Assembly (NCBI GenBank): GCA_963764675.1
Contig: CAVXTQ010000011.1
Coordinates: 310,001-374,000 of the forward strand
Reading direction: 5' to 3'
DNA: 64,000 bases
Source: Acidiferrum sp963764675
GTDB lineage: Bacteria > Acidobacteriota > Terriglobia > Acidiferrales > UBA7541
The notes under the pieces are model-generated. The model made no database searches, was not told the origin of the DNA, and saw only the letters and a program-made list of their open reading frames with translations. The position numbers and the translations under genes were made by a program. Positions 9,249-17,996 of this stretch are shown piece by piece. How positions within the stretch are numbered: the stretch's first letter is position 1; each line of letters starts with the position of its first letter.

Positions 9249-11247
9249 ACCGCGCCGCGCACTTTCTTGTTTTGTCGTGGTCGTAGTGTGGCTGTTGATG
9301 CTCACCACGTTGCGGGTTAGAGCGGCGTCGAGCGACGCGCCTGCCTGGATGCACGCGCTCGTCAGCGCCCCGTTGCCGGCGCATGACGAAAAGACGGACG
9401 CGGTGCAACTGTACGCGGAAAAAATCGTGACCGTGCAATCGGCCGACAAAATCAGAACGCAGGTCCGCAAGGCATACAAAATCCTACGCCCCGGCGGGCG
9501 TGACTTAGGCGTAGTGGGGGTCGCGTTTGGCTCGTCAACAAAAGTCAGCAACCTACACGCGTGGTGCATTCCCGCACAAGGCAAAGACTACGAGGTGAAA
9601 GACAAAGACGCGCTGGAAATCGCGGTACCCGCCGTGCCGGGGAGTGAGTTGATCAACGACGTGCGCGAGAGGATCTTGCGCATTCCGGCAGCCGATCCGG
9701 GAAATATCATTGGCTTCGAATACGAGCTGGAAGACCGCCCGTTCGTGCTGCAGGACACTTGGTATTTCCAAGACGAGAACCCGGCGCGGGAAGAGCATTA
9801 CACGCTGCAGCTGCCGGCCGGGTGGGAGTACAAAGCATATTGGCTGAATCACGCGGAGGTAGCGCCGACTCCTGCGGGCAACAATCAATGGCAATGGACG
9901 GTTAGCTCCGTGGCGGGAATCAGGGACGAATACGCAATGCCGCCGCTCCGCGGCATCGAAGGGCAAATGATTGTGTCCTTTGTGCCGGCCGGCGGGGCGC
10001 CGGGAAAAACATTCGCGAGCTGGCGCGACATGGGGTATTGGTACAGCGACCTGACGCGCGGCCGCCGCGATGCTTCACCGGAGATCGCGCAGAAAGCCGC
10101 GGCACTTACCAGCGCTTTGACGTCACCGCTAGCAAAGATGCAAGCGCTGGCGCTGTTTTTGCAGCGCGACGTGCGCTACGTGGGGATCGAGCTGGGCATC
10201 GGAGGATATCAGCCGCATCCGGCGGTGGATGTGTTTGTGCACAAGTATGGCGACTGCAAAGACAAGGCGACGCTGCTGAGCGCGCTGCTGAAATCGATCG
10301 GTATCGATTCCTATTATGTCGTGATCAACTCCAGGCGCGGTTCGGTGACTCCGGAAACGCCCGCGCACATGACCGGCTTCAACCACGTGATTCTGGCGAT
10401 CAAGTTGCCGGAGGGCGTCAGCGATGCGTCGCTCGTGGCCGTAGTCACGCACCCGAAGCTCGGCCGCCTGCTGTTCTTCGATCCCACGAACGAGTTGACA
10501 CCGTTCGGACGTCTATCCGGCTCGCTGCAAGCGAACTACGGACTGCTCGTGACCCCAGAAGGCGGCGAGCTTACGGAGTTGCCGCAGTTGCCCACGGCAT
10601 TGAGCGGAATCCAGCGTACCGCGAAGCTCACGCTGACTCCGACTGGGACGTTGACGGGCGACGTGAATGAAGTGCGAGTCGGTGACCCGGCAACCTTCGA
10701 GCGGTACGCGCTGAAGTCGGTGAGCAAGGACACGGACCGAATCAAGCCGATCGAGACGCTAATGGCACGCTCGTTCTCGACATATCGTTTGACCAAGGCT
10801 TTCGTCCGCAACCTGGATGAAACCGACCGGCCTTTCGAGTTCAACTACTCGCTGGTGGCCGAGAACTACGCGAAGAATGCCGGCGGATTGCTGTTAGTGC
10901 GGCCACGTGTGGTAGGCAACAAATCCAGCGACCTGCTGGAGACGAAGGAGCCGCGCCAGTACCCGGTGGTGTTTGAAGGCCCTTCACGCGATACCGACAC
11001 TTTTGAAATCACCATGCCGGCCGGGTACGAAGTGGACGATCTTCCCCAGCCGGTCACCGCGGATTACAGCTTCGCGAGCTACCACAGCAAGGCCGAAGTG
11101 ACCGGCAATGTTCTGCGCTACACGCGGACGTTTGAGGTGAAAGATCCTAGCGTGCCGCTGAGCAAGGTCAATGACTTGAAGCTGCTCTATCGCATCATCG
11201 CCAACGATGAACGCAGCACTGCCGTGCTGAAGCCCACTAACCCGTAA
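9235..11247 (+). CDS. DUF3857 and transglutaminase-like domain exported protein, catalytic
   Basis: 670 aa. The GTG at 9235 has GGAGG five bases upstream. An ATG at 9199 is also in frame but its ribosome-binding sequence abuts it without a spacer. A hydrophobic signal (SCFVVVVVWLLMLTTL) ends near RVRA, so the product is exported. DUF3857 covers about residues 50-250 and the transglutaminase-like core about 270-430, with Cys341 (YGDCKDKATLL), His384 (FNHVILAI) and Asp416 (FFDPTNE) forming a complete papain-like triad. A C-terminal beta-rich domain follows. It overlaps the degenerate paralogue upstream, so the two are probably produced together. The substrate is unknown; family members are thought to act as proteases or cross-linkers in the periplasm. 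Confidence 0.85.
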   Translation: MRRIEPRRALSCFVVVVVWLLMLTTLRVRAASSDAPAWMHALVSAPLPAHDEKTDAVQLYAEKIVTVQSADKIRTQVRKAYKILRPGGRDLGVVGVAFGSSTKVSNLHAWCIPAQGKDYEVKDKDALEIAVPAVPGSELINDVRERILRIPAADPGNIIGFEYELEDRPFVLQDTWYFQDENPAREEHYTLQLPAGWEYKAYWLNHAEVAPTPAGNNQWQWTVSSVAGIRDEYAMPPLRGIEGQMIVSFVPAGGAPGKTFASWRDMGYWYSDLTRGRRDASPEIAQKAAALTSALTSPLAKMQALALFLQRDVRYVGIELGIGGYQPHPAVDVFVHKYGDCKDKATLLSALLKSIGIDSYYVVINSRRGSVTPETPAHMTGFNHVILAIKLPEGVSDASLVAVVTHPKLGRLLFFDPTNELTPFGRLSGSLQANYGLLVTPEGGELTELPQLPTALSGIQRTAKLTLTPTGTLTGDVNEVRVGDPATFERYALKSVSKDTDRIKPIETLMARSFSTYRLTKAFVRNLDETDRPFEFNYSLVAENYAKNAGGLLLVRPRVVGNKSSDLLETKEPRQYPVVFEGPSRDTDTFEITMPAGYEVDDLPQPVTADYSFASYHSKAEVTGNVLRYTRTFEVKDPSVPLSKVNDLKLLYRIIANDERSTAVLKPTNP

Positions 11248-11296
11248 CAAAACCCAGCTAACTAGGAAATGACTGCCGTTGGTAACCTGCCAAGCT

Positions 11297-11318
11297 GGGG
11301 CGCAGCATGCTGCGCCCC
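11297..11318. repeat. Perfect 22-base palindrome, REP-like
   Basis: GGGGCGCAGCA is followed directly by its reverse complement, between the convergent DUF3857 and DoxX genes. The flanks AGCT and TAC and the core recur in a variant copy at 29430-29452. There is no T-run, so it is not a typical Rho-independent terminator. Confidence 0.7.
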
Positions 11319-11360
11319 TACGATTGCGGAGGCGCGCATGTTTGCGTCTCGCGGCGGCGG

Positions 11361-11864
11361 CTATTTTTGTTTGTGCGGAATCGGGACGGACCGGACTGCG
11401 TCGGAGCGGCCCAAGAGAAAGACTACGAAGCACAGAGCGAAAACGGAATGCGAGAGGCTGGCGCCGAAGTATTGCCAAAATGGGGCCGCGGGGCCGGGGT
11501 AGTCGGACGAGAAGAGCAGCGTGAGCATCAAGACGAGTCCGCCGAGACTGGCGGCACGGACCAAAAGGCCGCAGACCAGCGCGAGGCCAATCGCGAATTC
11601 ACCGTAGGCAACCAGGAACGCGATCGGCGTGGCATGGGGCAGAACAAAGCCACGGAGAATCGGCGCCATGAAAGGATATGCGCCTTGCTCGAGGAATTTG
11701 TTGATCCAGAACTGAAAGCCACCGCGAAGCGTGAATTGCGTTCCGAAGACTTTGTATTCGCCGAAGATCAGGAAAAACAGGCCGACGCCGATGCGAAGGA
11801 CGGCGAGCGCGCGAGCGTTGACGTCACCGGCTGCGGAGTTCGGCATGGCTGGGTATTGTGCCAT
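11361..11864 (-). CDS. DoxX family membrane protein
   Basis: 167 aa, four predicted membrane segments. The N-terminal text (RALAVLRIGVGLFFLIFGEYKVFG) matches the DoxX/SURF4-like family, whose members are small inner-membrane proteins often tied to redox or thiol stress. No catalytic site is known for most members. It is followed on the same strand by nothing close; the DapB-like gene begins its coding end 45 bases away on the same strand, upstream, so the two could be cotranscribed with the DapB-like gene first. Biological role here is not determined. Confidence 0.8.
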   Translation of the reverse strand: MAQYPAMPNSAAGDVNARALAVLRIGVGLFFLIFGEYKVFGTQFTLRGGFQFWINKFLEQGAYPFMAPILRGFVLPHATPIAFLVAYGEFAIGLALVCGLLVRAASLGGLVLMLTLLFSSDYPGPAAPFWQYFGASLSHSVFALCFVVFLLGRSDAVRSVPIPHKQK

Positions 11865-11909
11865 AGCCCTTCGTCTTGGCGTGCTTTCTGGTTGGCGACG
11901 GCTAGGCGC

Positions 11910-12924
11910 TTAGGGCTTCGCATTCGGCGAGAAAAATCCAATCGGCAGATCCCGCGAGGTGCGCAGGCCGGCCGGCGCATCCAGAATCACGGGGATCGAA
12001 TTCACCACTACCGAAGCTGTCGCGATGTCTCCGTGAGAACCACCCGGGATCACTAAGCTGACGTTTGGGTGGCCCTTCAGCTCCACGGTATCCGCTGGAT
12101 CTTTAGCGCCCACGTACATTTGCAGCTCGAGGTAGACGAGTTCTTTGCCGCCACCCAGACCCCGAGCGATCTGGTGAACGCCGGCGGCTTGCCCGGCTTC
12201 AACGGTCAAGAATTCGGTTTGCACGCGATCGCGCGCAACGACCGGCTCGATCGTTTCAGTGATTTCTTCGACCGGTAGATTAAGACTGTCGGCCACCATG
12301 GCTACCGACTCCGGGAGTCCGACGTGCTTAATGATACCGGCGGCCACTTGCGCGCGAAATTCCTCGACCGACATGCCTGCGCCGATTTTTTTCTGCAACG
12401 GCAGGCGGCGCTTGGAGGCATCGACAATGCGCAGCGCCTTGGCGTGCTCGATTCGTTGCGACACCGCCGCCAGGGTGACAATCAGCTTGTCCATAACGAA
12501 GCCGGGATTCACGCCGGTTCCTACGAGCGCGACGCCCCAATCTTTCGCGGCCGGAGTCGAGCTTCGCCGAGAGATCCGGATAGGTTCGGAACGGATACGA
12601 GAGTTCCTCGCAAGTCGACACGATGCAGGCTTCCGCTTCGAGGCAGGCCAGCAGTTGGTCCATAACTTTCGGGAGCGACGAAGACGTCGAGTGAATCACC
12701 ACGTCCGCGGACTGCTCGAGGATTTCTTTCGCGTCCGCCGAAATCTTTACGCCCCAGGGCGCATCGGCGGCGCCGATAACCTCGCCCAGGTCGCGCCCGG
12801 CTTTGGCCGGGTCGGTGTCGATGGCGCCGCAAATTTCGATTGCATGTTTTTCCCGCATCAGCCGGGCAATTGACGCGCCGATTGGGCCTATGCCGTACTG
12901 GATGGCGCGAATCTTTTTCTTCAC
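11910..12924 (-). CDS. DapB-like NAD(P)-dependent dehydrogenase, one frameshift
   Basis: The first part (12924 to about 12555) starts MKKKIRAIQYGIGPIGASIA, a Rossmann nucleotide-binding motif, and includes STCEELSYPF. The second part (about 12550 to 11910) resumes in another frame with VALVGTGVNPGFVMD. Dropping one base near 12551-12558 gives a continuous 337-aa protein. The pattern fits dihydrodipicolinate-reductase-like enzymes such as 2,4-diaminopentanoate dehydrogenase and uncharacterised relatives rather than canonical DapB, which is about 270 aa. Substrate is unknown. As with other genes in this window the single +1 shift may be a sequence error. Confidence 0.75.
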
Positions 12925-13131
12925 GAGAGTTTCTCCGTTGAACGAAGCGACACCAGCACTCGCCGAATTTTCCCTGCGAGCGAAACCTTTACGATAGAGG
13001 AATTCGCGAAGGCAGGCAACGCAAAACGCGGGCCTTCGCCGCGCCCGCTATGACAGGAAGGCTGAGGTATCTTGGACCGCACTCGGTTTTAGAGGTTGCT
13101 TCAGGGAATATTTGGGGTGTCTCCCACTTCG

Positions 13132-13160
13132 TTGACACGCTGCTCCACGGTTCGTTAGAC
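13132..13160 (+). promoter_or_regulatory. Promoter of tRNA-Asn
   Basis: Perfect TTGACA (13132-13137), a 17-base spacer, and TTAGAC (13155-13160). It lies 40 bases before the tRNA 5' end and no other gene follows on this strand. Confidence 0.55.
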
Positions 13161-13199
13161 TCGAATCGTCAGTGAAACGACGTGGTCCCGCCTTGCGGA

Positions 13200-13274
13200 T
13201 CCCCGGTAGCTCAATGGTAGAGCATTCGGCTGTTAACCGAAGGGTTGCTAGTTCGAATCTAGCCCGGGGAGCCA
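13200..13274 (+). tRNA. tRNA-Asn (anticodon GTT)
   Basis: 75 bases including an encoded CCA. The acceptor stem TCCCCGG (13200-13206) pairs with CCGGGGA (13264-13270). The anticodon loop CTGTTAA places GTT at 13232-13234. The T-arm contains GTTCGAATC. All arms fold, and this is the only RNA gene recognised in the window. The 256 bases after it hold nothing I can support. Confidence 0.97.
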
Positions 13275-13530
13275 ATTCTTGAATTTATTTGCTTGCGTAC
13301 TTGGATTCCCACGTCCTAGCGAGACGATGGAACCATGCACTGCGGTCCGAAGAACTGCTCAACGTCCAGCGCCCTCTCCTCATTCGCACGCCTCGAGGAT
13401 CTCCGCCCGGTCGTCCGGACGCGCTGCCACACCCGATACGATCAACATATAAGGTCGAAAAATAAAAATAAAGATCGTCGGATGTGTCGATTTCGGGGAC
13501 CTTCGAGCGACATATAAGTGAAGGTCGAGT

Positions 13531-13980
13531 TCAGGCTTGACCGTCGCTGGACGTGGCGCAGGCCGTGTTTGCGGCCCAGCGTCTTCGCACTTCGGCCACA
13601 AGCCCCTGTTTGTCGGCTCGCAATTGGCGGACCAGGGCCTGATTGCCCGTATCTTCGTGGCTGGCGGCCCAGAGGACCATTTCCGCAAGAACGGGAGCGA
13701 GATCGATGCCCTTCTGGGTGAGCGCGTATAGAACCTTACGCCCGTCGGTTGGGTCCCGCTTTGTAGTGAGGATGCCATGAGCTTCCAGGCGGTGCAGGCG
13801 GTCGGCCAAAATGTTCGTAGCGATGCCTTCGTCGGACTCCAGGAATTGCTTGTAGGTTCGGAATCCGCGGAGCAACATATCGCGGATGATCAACAGGGAC
13901 CAGCGATCGCCCAGCATCTCGACCGATGCGTTCAGCGGGCAGCTCGACCGCCGCGTTGGAGCGAGCTTGCTAGTCGCCAT
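13531..13980 (-). CDS. HxlR-family winged-helix transcriptional regulator
   Basis: 149 aa. The text CPLNASVEMLGDRWSLLIIRDML and GIATNILADRLHRLEAHGIL are diagnostic of the HxlR family, which binds DNA as a dimer and often responds to reactive electrophiles or disulfide stress through an N-terminal Cys. Cys14 is in that position. It is divergent from DinB (14060) with a 79-base gap that contains an inverted repeat (14002-14018), so it probably controls the DinB-DoxX operon and itself. A possible -10 (TATGCT on the minus strand) sits only ten bases before the ATG, which would give an almost leaderless transcript. Confidence 0.88.
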   Translation of the reverse strand: MATSKLAPTRRSSCPLNASVEMLGDRWSLLIIRDMLLRGFRTYKQFLESDEGIATNILADRLHRLEAHGILTTKRDPTDGRKVLYALTQKGIDLAPVLAEMVLWAASHEDTGNQALVRQLRADKQGLVAEVRRRWAANTACATSSDGQA

Positions 13981-14001
13981 GTTTTGAGGTTAGCATATTT
14001 C

Positions 14002-14018
14002 ACTTGCATTTCACAAGT
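14002..14018. promoter_or_regulatory. Inverted repeat, candidate HxlR operator
   Basis: ACTTG, seven bases, CAAGT, in the gap between the divergent HxlR and DinB genes. It resembles the short symmetrical sites bound by HxlR-type dimers and overlaps the AT-rich part of the gap where both promoters must lie. Confidence 0.45.
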
Positions 14019-14059
14019 AATATGGCATACCTTTCATTTTTGGAATCGAGGAGATCTCT

Positions 14060-14557
14060 ATGTCAGTGAATGAGTTACTGCTTCGTGAGTTCGATAATGA
14101 GACGTCCAAGACCGAGAAAACCCTCGAGCGCGTTCCCGCAGACAAGTGGGATTGGAAGCCGCACGAGAAATCCGGATCGCTAGGCTGGATGGCAGGGCAC
14201 ATCGCGAATCTGCCAGGATTCGGGACGGTAATCATGACCACGCCGGAACTGGACGTCGCTGGCATTCAAATTCCCAAGATCGAGAAGCAAGCGGACCTGG
14301 TGAGCAGCTTCAAGAAGAGCAGCGGCGAAGCACGGGCGGCTCTGGCCGGTTTGACCGATGACCAGTTGGGTCAAATGTGGACCCTGAAGAGGCAGGGTAA
14401 GACGATATTCTCTCTGCCGCGCTACGATGCCCTGCGCTCAATGTGTTTCAACCATATGATTCATCATCGCGCGCAGTTGACGATGTATCTGCGAACCCTC
14501 AACGTGCCTGTGCCGGCGCTCTATGGGCCGTCGGCCGATGAGAATCCTTTCGGGTGA
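14060..14557 (+). CDS. DinB-superfamily protein
   Basis: 165 aa, four-helix bundle of the DinB/YfiT type. His residues in GHIANL and in the C-terminal HMIHHRAQLTMYL are placed to bind a divalent metal, as in metal-dependent members that use thiol cofactors or act as thiol transferases. An AGGAG lies six bases before the ATG. It opens an operon divergent from the HxlR regulator and is followed 43 bases later by DoxX, which suggests a stress-response unit. Enzymatic activity cannot be assigned from sequence. Confidence 0.85.
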   Translation: MSVNELLLREFDNETSKTEKTLERVPADKWDWKPHEKSGSLGWMAGHIANLPGFGTVIMTTPELDVAGIQIPKIEKQADLVSSFKKSSGEARAALAGLTDDQLGQMWTLKRQGKTIFSLPRYDALRSMCFNHMIHHRAQLTMYLRTLNVPVPALYGPSADENPFG

Positions 14558-14600
14558 AACGTTCGGGAACGCCAAACGTTAGGTATCAGGGGGAGTGTGT

Positions 14601-14963
14601 ATGGAGTCGGCGGCTCAAGCTATTCCGGTCTCGAAAGCGGGCCTCTGGACGGGGCGCGTCATCAGCATCCTGGTGATCCTGTTCCTGGTCTTCGATGGTG
14701 TGATCAAGCTGATGAGGATCGCTCCTGTGTTGCAGGCATTCGCCAGACAGGGGTACCCGGACAGCCTCGCTGTTCCCATCGGAGCGCTTCTGCTCGCGTG
14801 CACCGCCATCTATGCGATTCCGCGCACGTCTATCTTTGGCGCAATCCTGTTGACTGCGTATCTTGGCGGCGCAACCGCCAGCAACCTGCGTGCCGGCGAC
14901 CCGTTTTACTTTCCGGTCGTTTTTGGAGTGTTGGTGTGGGCTGGGCTTTATCTTTCGCGATGA
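14601..14963 (+). CDS. DoxX-like membrane protein
   Basis: 120 aa with four hydrophobic segments (VISILVILFLVFDGVIKLM; GALLLACTAIYAI; FGAILLTAYLGGATASNL; FPVVFGVLVWAGLYL). The ATG at 14601 has GGGGGAG five bases upstream and is preferred to a GTG two codons earlier. DoxX-like proteins in this size class often follow DinB or HxlR genes. It lies between DinB and the broken ADOP permease. Function is unknown beyond membrane location. Confidence 0.8.
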   Translation: MESAAQAIPVSKAGLWTGRVISILVILFLVFDGVIKLMRIAPVLQAFARQGYPDSLAVPIGALLLACTAIYAIPRTSIFGAILLTAYLGGATASNLRAGDPFYFPVVFGVLVWAGLYLSR

Positions 14964-15005
14964 CCGGCTGCGAAAACTGATTCCCCTGAACTAGGAGATG
15001 GCGCG

Positions 15006-17504
15006 ATGACCCTCAAACCAGAGCTAGTTTCTTCGCGATCTGAAAGTGGCGCTGCGCTCGCTGGCGCGCACCAAGGGGCTGGCCATCACCGTGGTGCTGA
15101 CGCTGGCGCTCGGCATCGGCGCCAATGCCGCCATCTTCAGCCTGGTGCGCGGCGTGCTGCTTCGGCCGCTCGTCAATCGCGACGAGAACCGGCTGATCTA
15201 CATCCGCCAGAGCGCGCCCGGCATCGGCGTCGACAACGTCGAATTTCTCCGTGCCCGAAATCCAGGATCTGAAAGCCAGCGTCAAGACGCTAAGCGAGTT
15301 CGGCGACTTCTCCACCATCGGCTTCACGATGGTGGGCCTGGGCGAGCCCCGCGAGGTTCGCGCCGGCGTCGTCGGTGGATCGTACTTCGAAGTGATGGGA
15401 CTGCACCCGGTGCTCGGCCGCCTGCTCGACATGCGCGACGACGGCCCGAATGCCGCCGGCGCGTGCGTGCTGACCTATCGTTTCTGGACGAACGCGCTGA
15501 AGAGCGATCCGTCAGTGATCGGCAAGACCGTGCGGCTCGGCGCGCGCTCGGCCACCATCGTCGGTGTGCTGGAACCGTCGGTGCCGTATCCGCCGAAACC
15601 GAGATCATCGCCAACGTGGTGACCAGCCCGCATCATCTTTCGGCCACCATGGTCACCGGGCGCGTCCATCGCATGACCGAGCTGTTCGGCCGCCTGGCGC
15701 CCGGCGCCACCCTCGATCAGGCCCGCGCCGAGCTGCGCACCGTGTACGGCGCGATGGTGCGAGAACATCCCGAAGCGTACTCGCCGAAAGGCGGACTACC
15801 AGATCAGACGCCGTGCTGCTGCGCGACCAGATCACGTCGCGCGCGAAGACGGTGCTGCTGGTGCTGCTGGCTGCGTCGGTGCTGGTCTTCGTCATCGCGT
15901 GCTCGAACGTCGCCAATCTGATTCTGGCGCGCTCGGTGCGCCGCGAAGGCGAGCTTGCGATTCGCGCCGCGCTGGGCGCAACCACCGGCGCGCTGCGGCG
16001 CACGCTGCTGGCCGAAAGCCTGCTGCTCTGCGTTGCGGGCGCGGTGCTGGGCGTTCTGAGCGCGCGGCCGATGGTGGCCATCCTGGCGCGCTACGCCTCG
16101 CGCTTTTCGGTCCGCGCCCTCGATTTGACGGTCGATTCCAGCATGCTGTGGGTGGGCGCGGCGCTGGCAGTCGTCTCGGCCGTACTTCTGGCGTTTGTCC
16201 CGCGCCTTCCGTCGGCGGACGCGTCGAATGGAATCGGGCTGGCCAGCGGCAGCGTGCGCATCACCGGCAGCACCAGCCGCCGGCTGCGGGTTTTCGCCGT
16301 AACCCAGATCGCGGCTTCCTTCATGTTGCTGGCCGGCGCCAGCATGCTCATCAAGACTCTGCTCACGCTCCAGGCAACGCAGACCGGCTTCGACATGCAT
16401 CGTGTGCTCGCGTTGAACGTGCCGGTCATGTCGTACGGAAAAACTCCCGATGACATCATCAATTTCTACCGCGAGACCATTCGGCGCATCAACGAACTGC
16501 CCGGCGTGGATCGCGTCGCTCTGGGCACCATCGTTCCCTGGCGCGACGCCGGCAGCTTCGGTCCCGGCTTCGCAGTTCTCCGGCGAGGGCCACGTGAAAG
16601 GCGTCGCGAAGAGGATCCGCGCGCGCAGTTTCGCGTGGTTTCGCCGGGATTCTTCGCGGCGCTGGGCGTCCCGCTTATTGCCGGACGCGACTTCAACGAC
16701 GACGACCGGCGCGGCGGCGAGCCGGTGGTGATCGTCAGCCAGAGCGTGGCGCAGCGCATGTTCCCGGGTCAGGATCCGATCAACCGCCACATGATGTGGA
16801 CCGACCCGGTGATGAAGTTCATCTATGTCAGCACCGGGCCGCGCCGCATCGTGGGCGTGGTCGCCGACGTGGACGACGAGCATGTCGTGCCGGCGCCGGC
16901 GCTGACCGTCTACCACCCCTTCGGGCAGATACCGGATGATTCTGCCAACAAGGAGCTGCCCCTCTTTGGGGGCCGGCTGTTCGTTCACACGCGCACGAAT
17001 CCGTATGCGTTGGTCACGCCGATCACGCGCATCATCCGCGACATGTCAGCCGACCAGCCCGTCGAACACGCCGCCACGCTGGAAGACATTCGCGCGGAAG
17101 TGCTGACGCCGGATCGGCTGAACACCTGGTATTCGGCGGCTTCGCGGCGCGTGGCGCTGGCGATTGCGGTGGTCGGCGTCGCGGGCGTGCTGGCGTTCTC
17201 GGTCAGCGGACGCACGCGCGAGTTCGGCATCCGGCTGGCGATTGGAGCGCAGCCGCGGCATCTGCTGACGGGTGTGATCGCCGAAGGCGCGGTGATGGCC
17301 GGCGCTGGCATTGTGGCTGGCGCAGCGTGCGGTTACGTGCTCGCGCGCCTGGCCGGCAGCTATTTCACGGGCGTGCAGATGCCGAGCGCGTTGCCGGTGA
17401 TTGTTTCGGTGATCGTGCTGTTGGCCGCCGCAGTGATCGCGTCCATGTTGCCGGCGGCCCGCGCCGCGCGCGTGGACGTGACCGAGGCGCTGCGCTCGGA
17501 ATAA
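15006..17504 (+). pseudogene. ADOP/MacB-FtsX-type permease, multiply frameshifted
   Basis: The residual protein matches large acidobacterial ADOP permeases: a first membrane segment and MacB periplasmic core domain (LALGIGANAAIFSLVRGVLLRP), an FtsX domain (VFVIACSNVANLILARSVRR), a second periplasmic domain (SPGFFAALGVPLIAGRDF), and a C-terminal FtsX domain (FGIRLAIGAQPRHLL) ending VDVTEALRSE. Continuity needs about seven frame changes: extra bases near 15028, 15244, 15788, 15810 and 16563, and missing bases near 15590 and 16605. Conserved text runs through all the breaks and few substitutions to stop are seen, so the indels are recent or artefactual. It follows DinB and DoxX. No ABC ATPase gene is adjacent, as is usual for the ADOP family. 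Confidence 0.75.
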
Positions 17505-17622
17505 CCTCCGAGCTCGCTCCTCAGCATGAACCATCGCCCGCTCGTTAAGATAAACCTGTCTGGAGCAAACTGGCATTTTTCATCGCATCGTGCGCGCTCC
17601 GATTCCGTGAAGATCTCCTACC

Positions 17623-17892
17623 ATGTGCAGAAATATCAAAACCCTTTTCAACTTCGATCCGCCGGTCACCGCCGAAGAGGTTCGCGCCGCTTCGCTCCAG
17701 TTCGTGAGAAAAATCAGCGGCTTTAACAAACCGTCGAAGGCAAACGAAGACTCGTTCCTGGCTGCGGTCGACGAGATCGCCGGCATCTCGAGCCGTCTGC
17801 TCCGTTCGCTCGAAACCAACGCTCCGCCGAAGAATCGCGAAGAAGAAGCCGCAAAAGCGAAAGCTCGCGCCGCAGAGCGATTCGGCGCGTAA
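17623..17892 (+). CDS. DUF2277 domain protein
   Basis: 89 aa beginning MCRNIKTLFNFDPPVTAEEV and ending AKARAAERFGA, with the near-universal stretch LQFVRKISGFNKPSKANE. This is a full-length DUF2277 protein, a small conserved family of unknown function. It stands 118 bases after the ADOP remnant and is followed by the TonB receptor; no regulatory link is seen. Confidence 0.92.
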   Translation: MCRNIKTLFNFDPPVTAEEVRAASLQFVRKISGFNKPSKANEDSFLAAVDEIAGISSRLLRSLETNAPPKNREEEAAKAKARAAERFGA

Positions 17893-17996
17893 GTTTGCTT
17901 GCGCTATTCTTCTTTCTTGCATCCAACAACACTGGAAATCCGCCTCAATGTCTCGTAGCTTAGTCCCGGGCTGATTTGCCAAAGGGGTGATGCTGG

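Noticed and set aside
11297..11318. Palindrome as a Rho-independent terminator between convergent genes
   Set aside because: No T-run on either side; the same core and flanks recur at 29430, which fits a dispersed repeat better.
15804..16988. A 394-codon minus-strand frame within the ADOP gene
   Set aside because: Antisense of recognisable permease sequence; Arg/His/Gln-rich with no domain.
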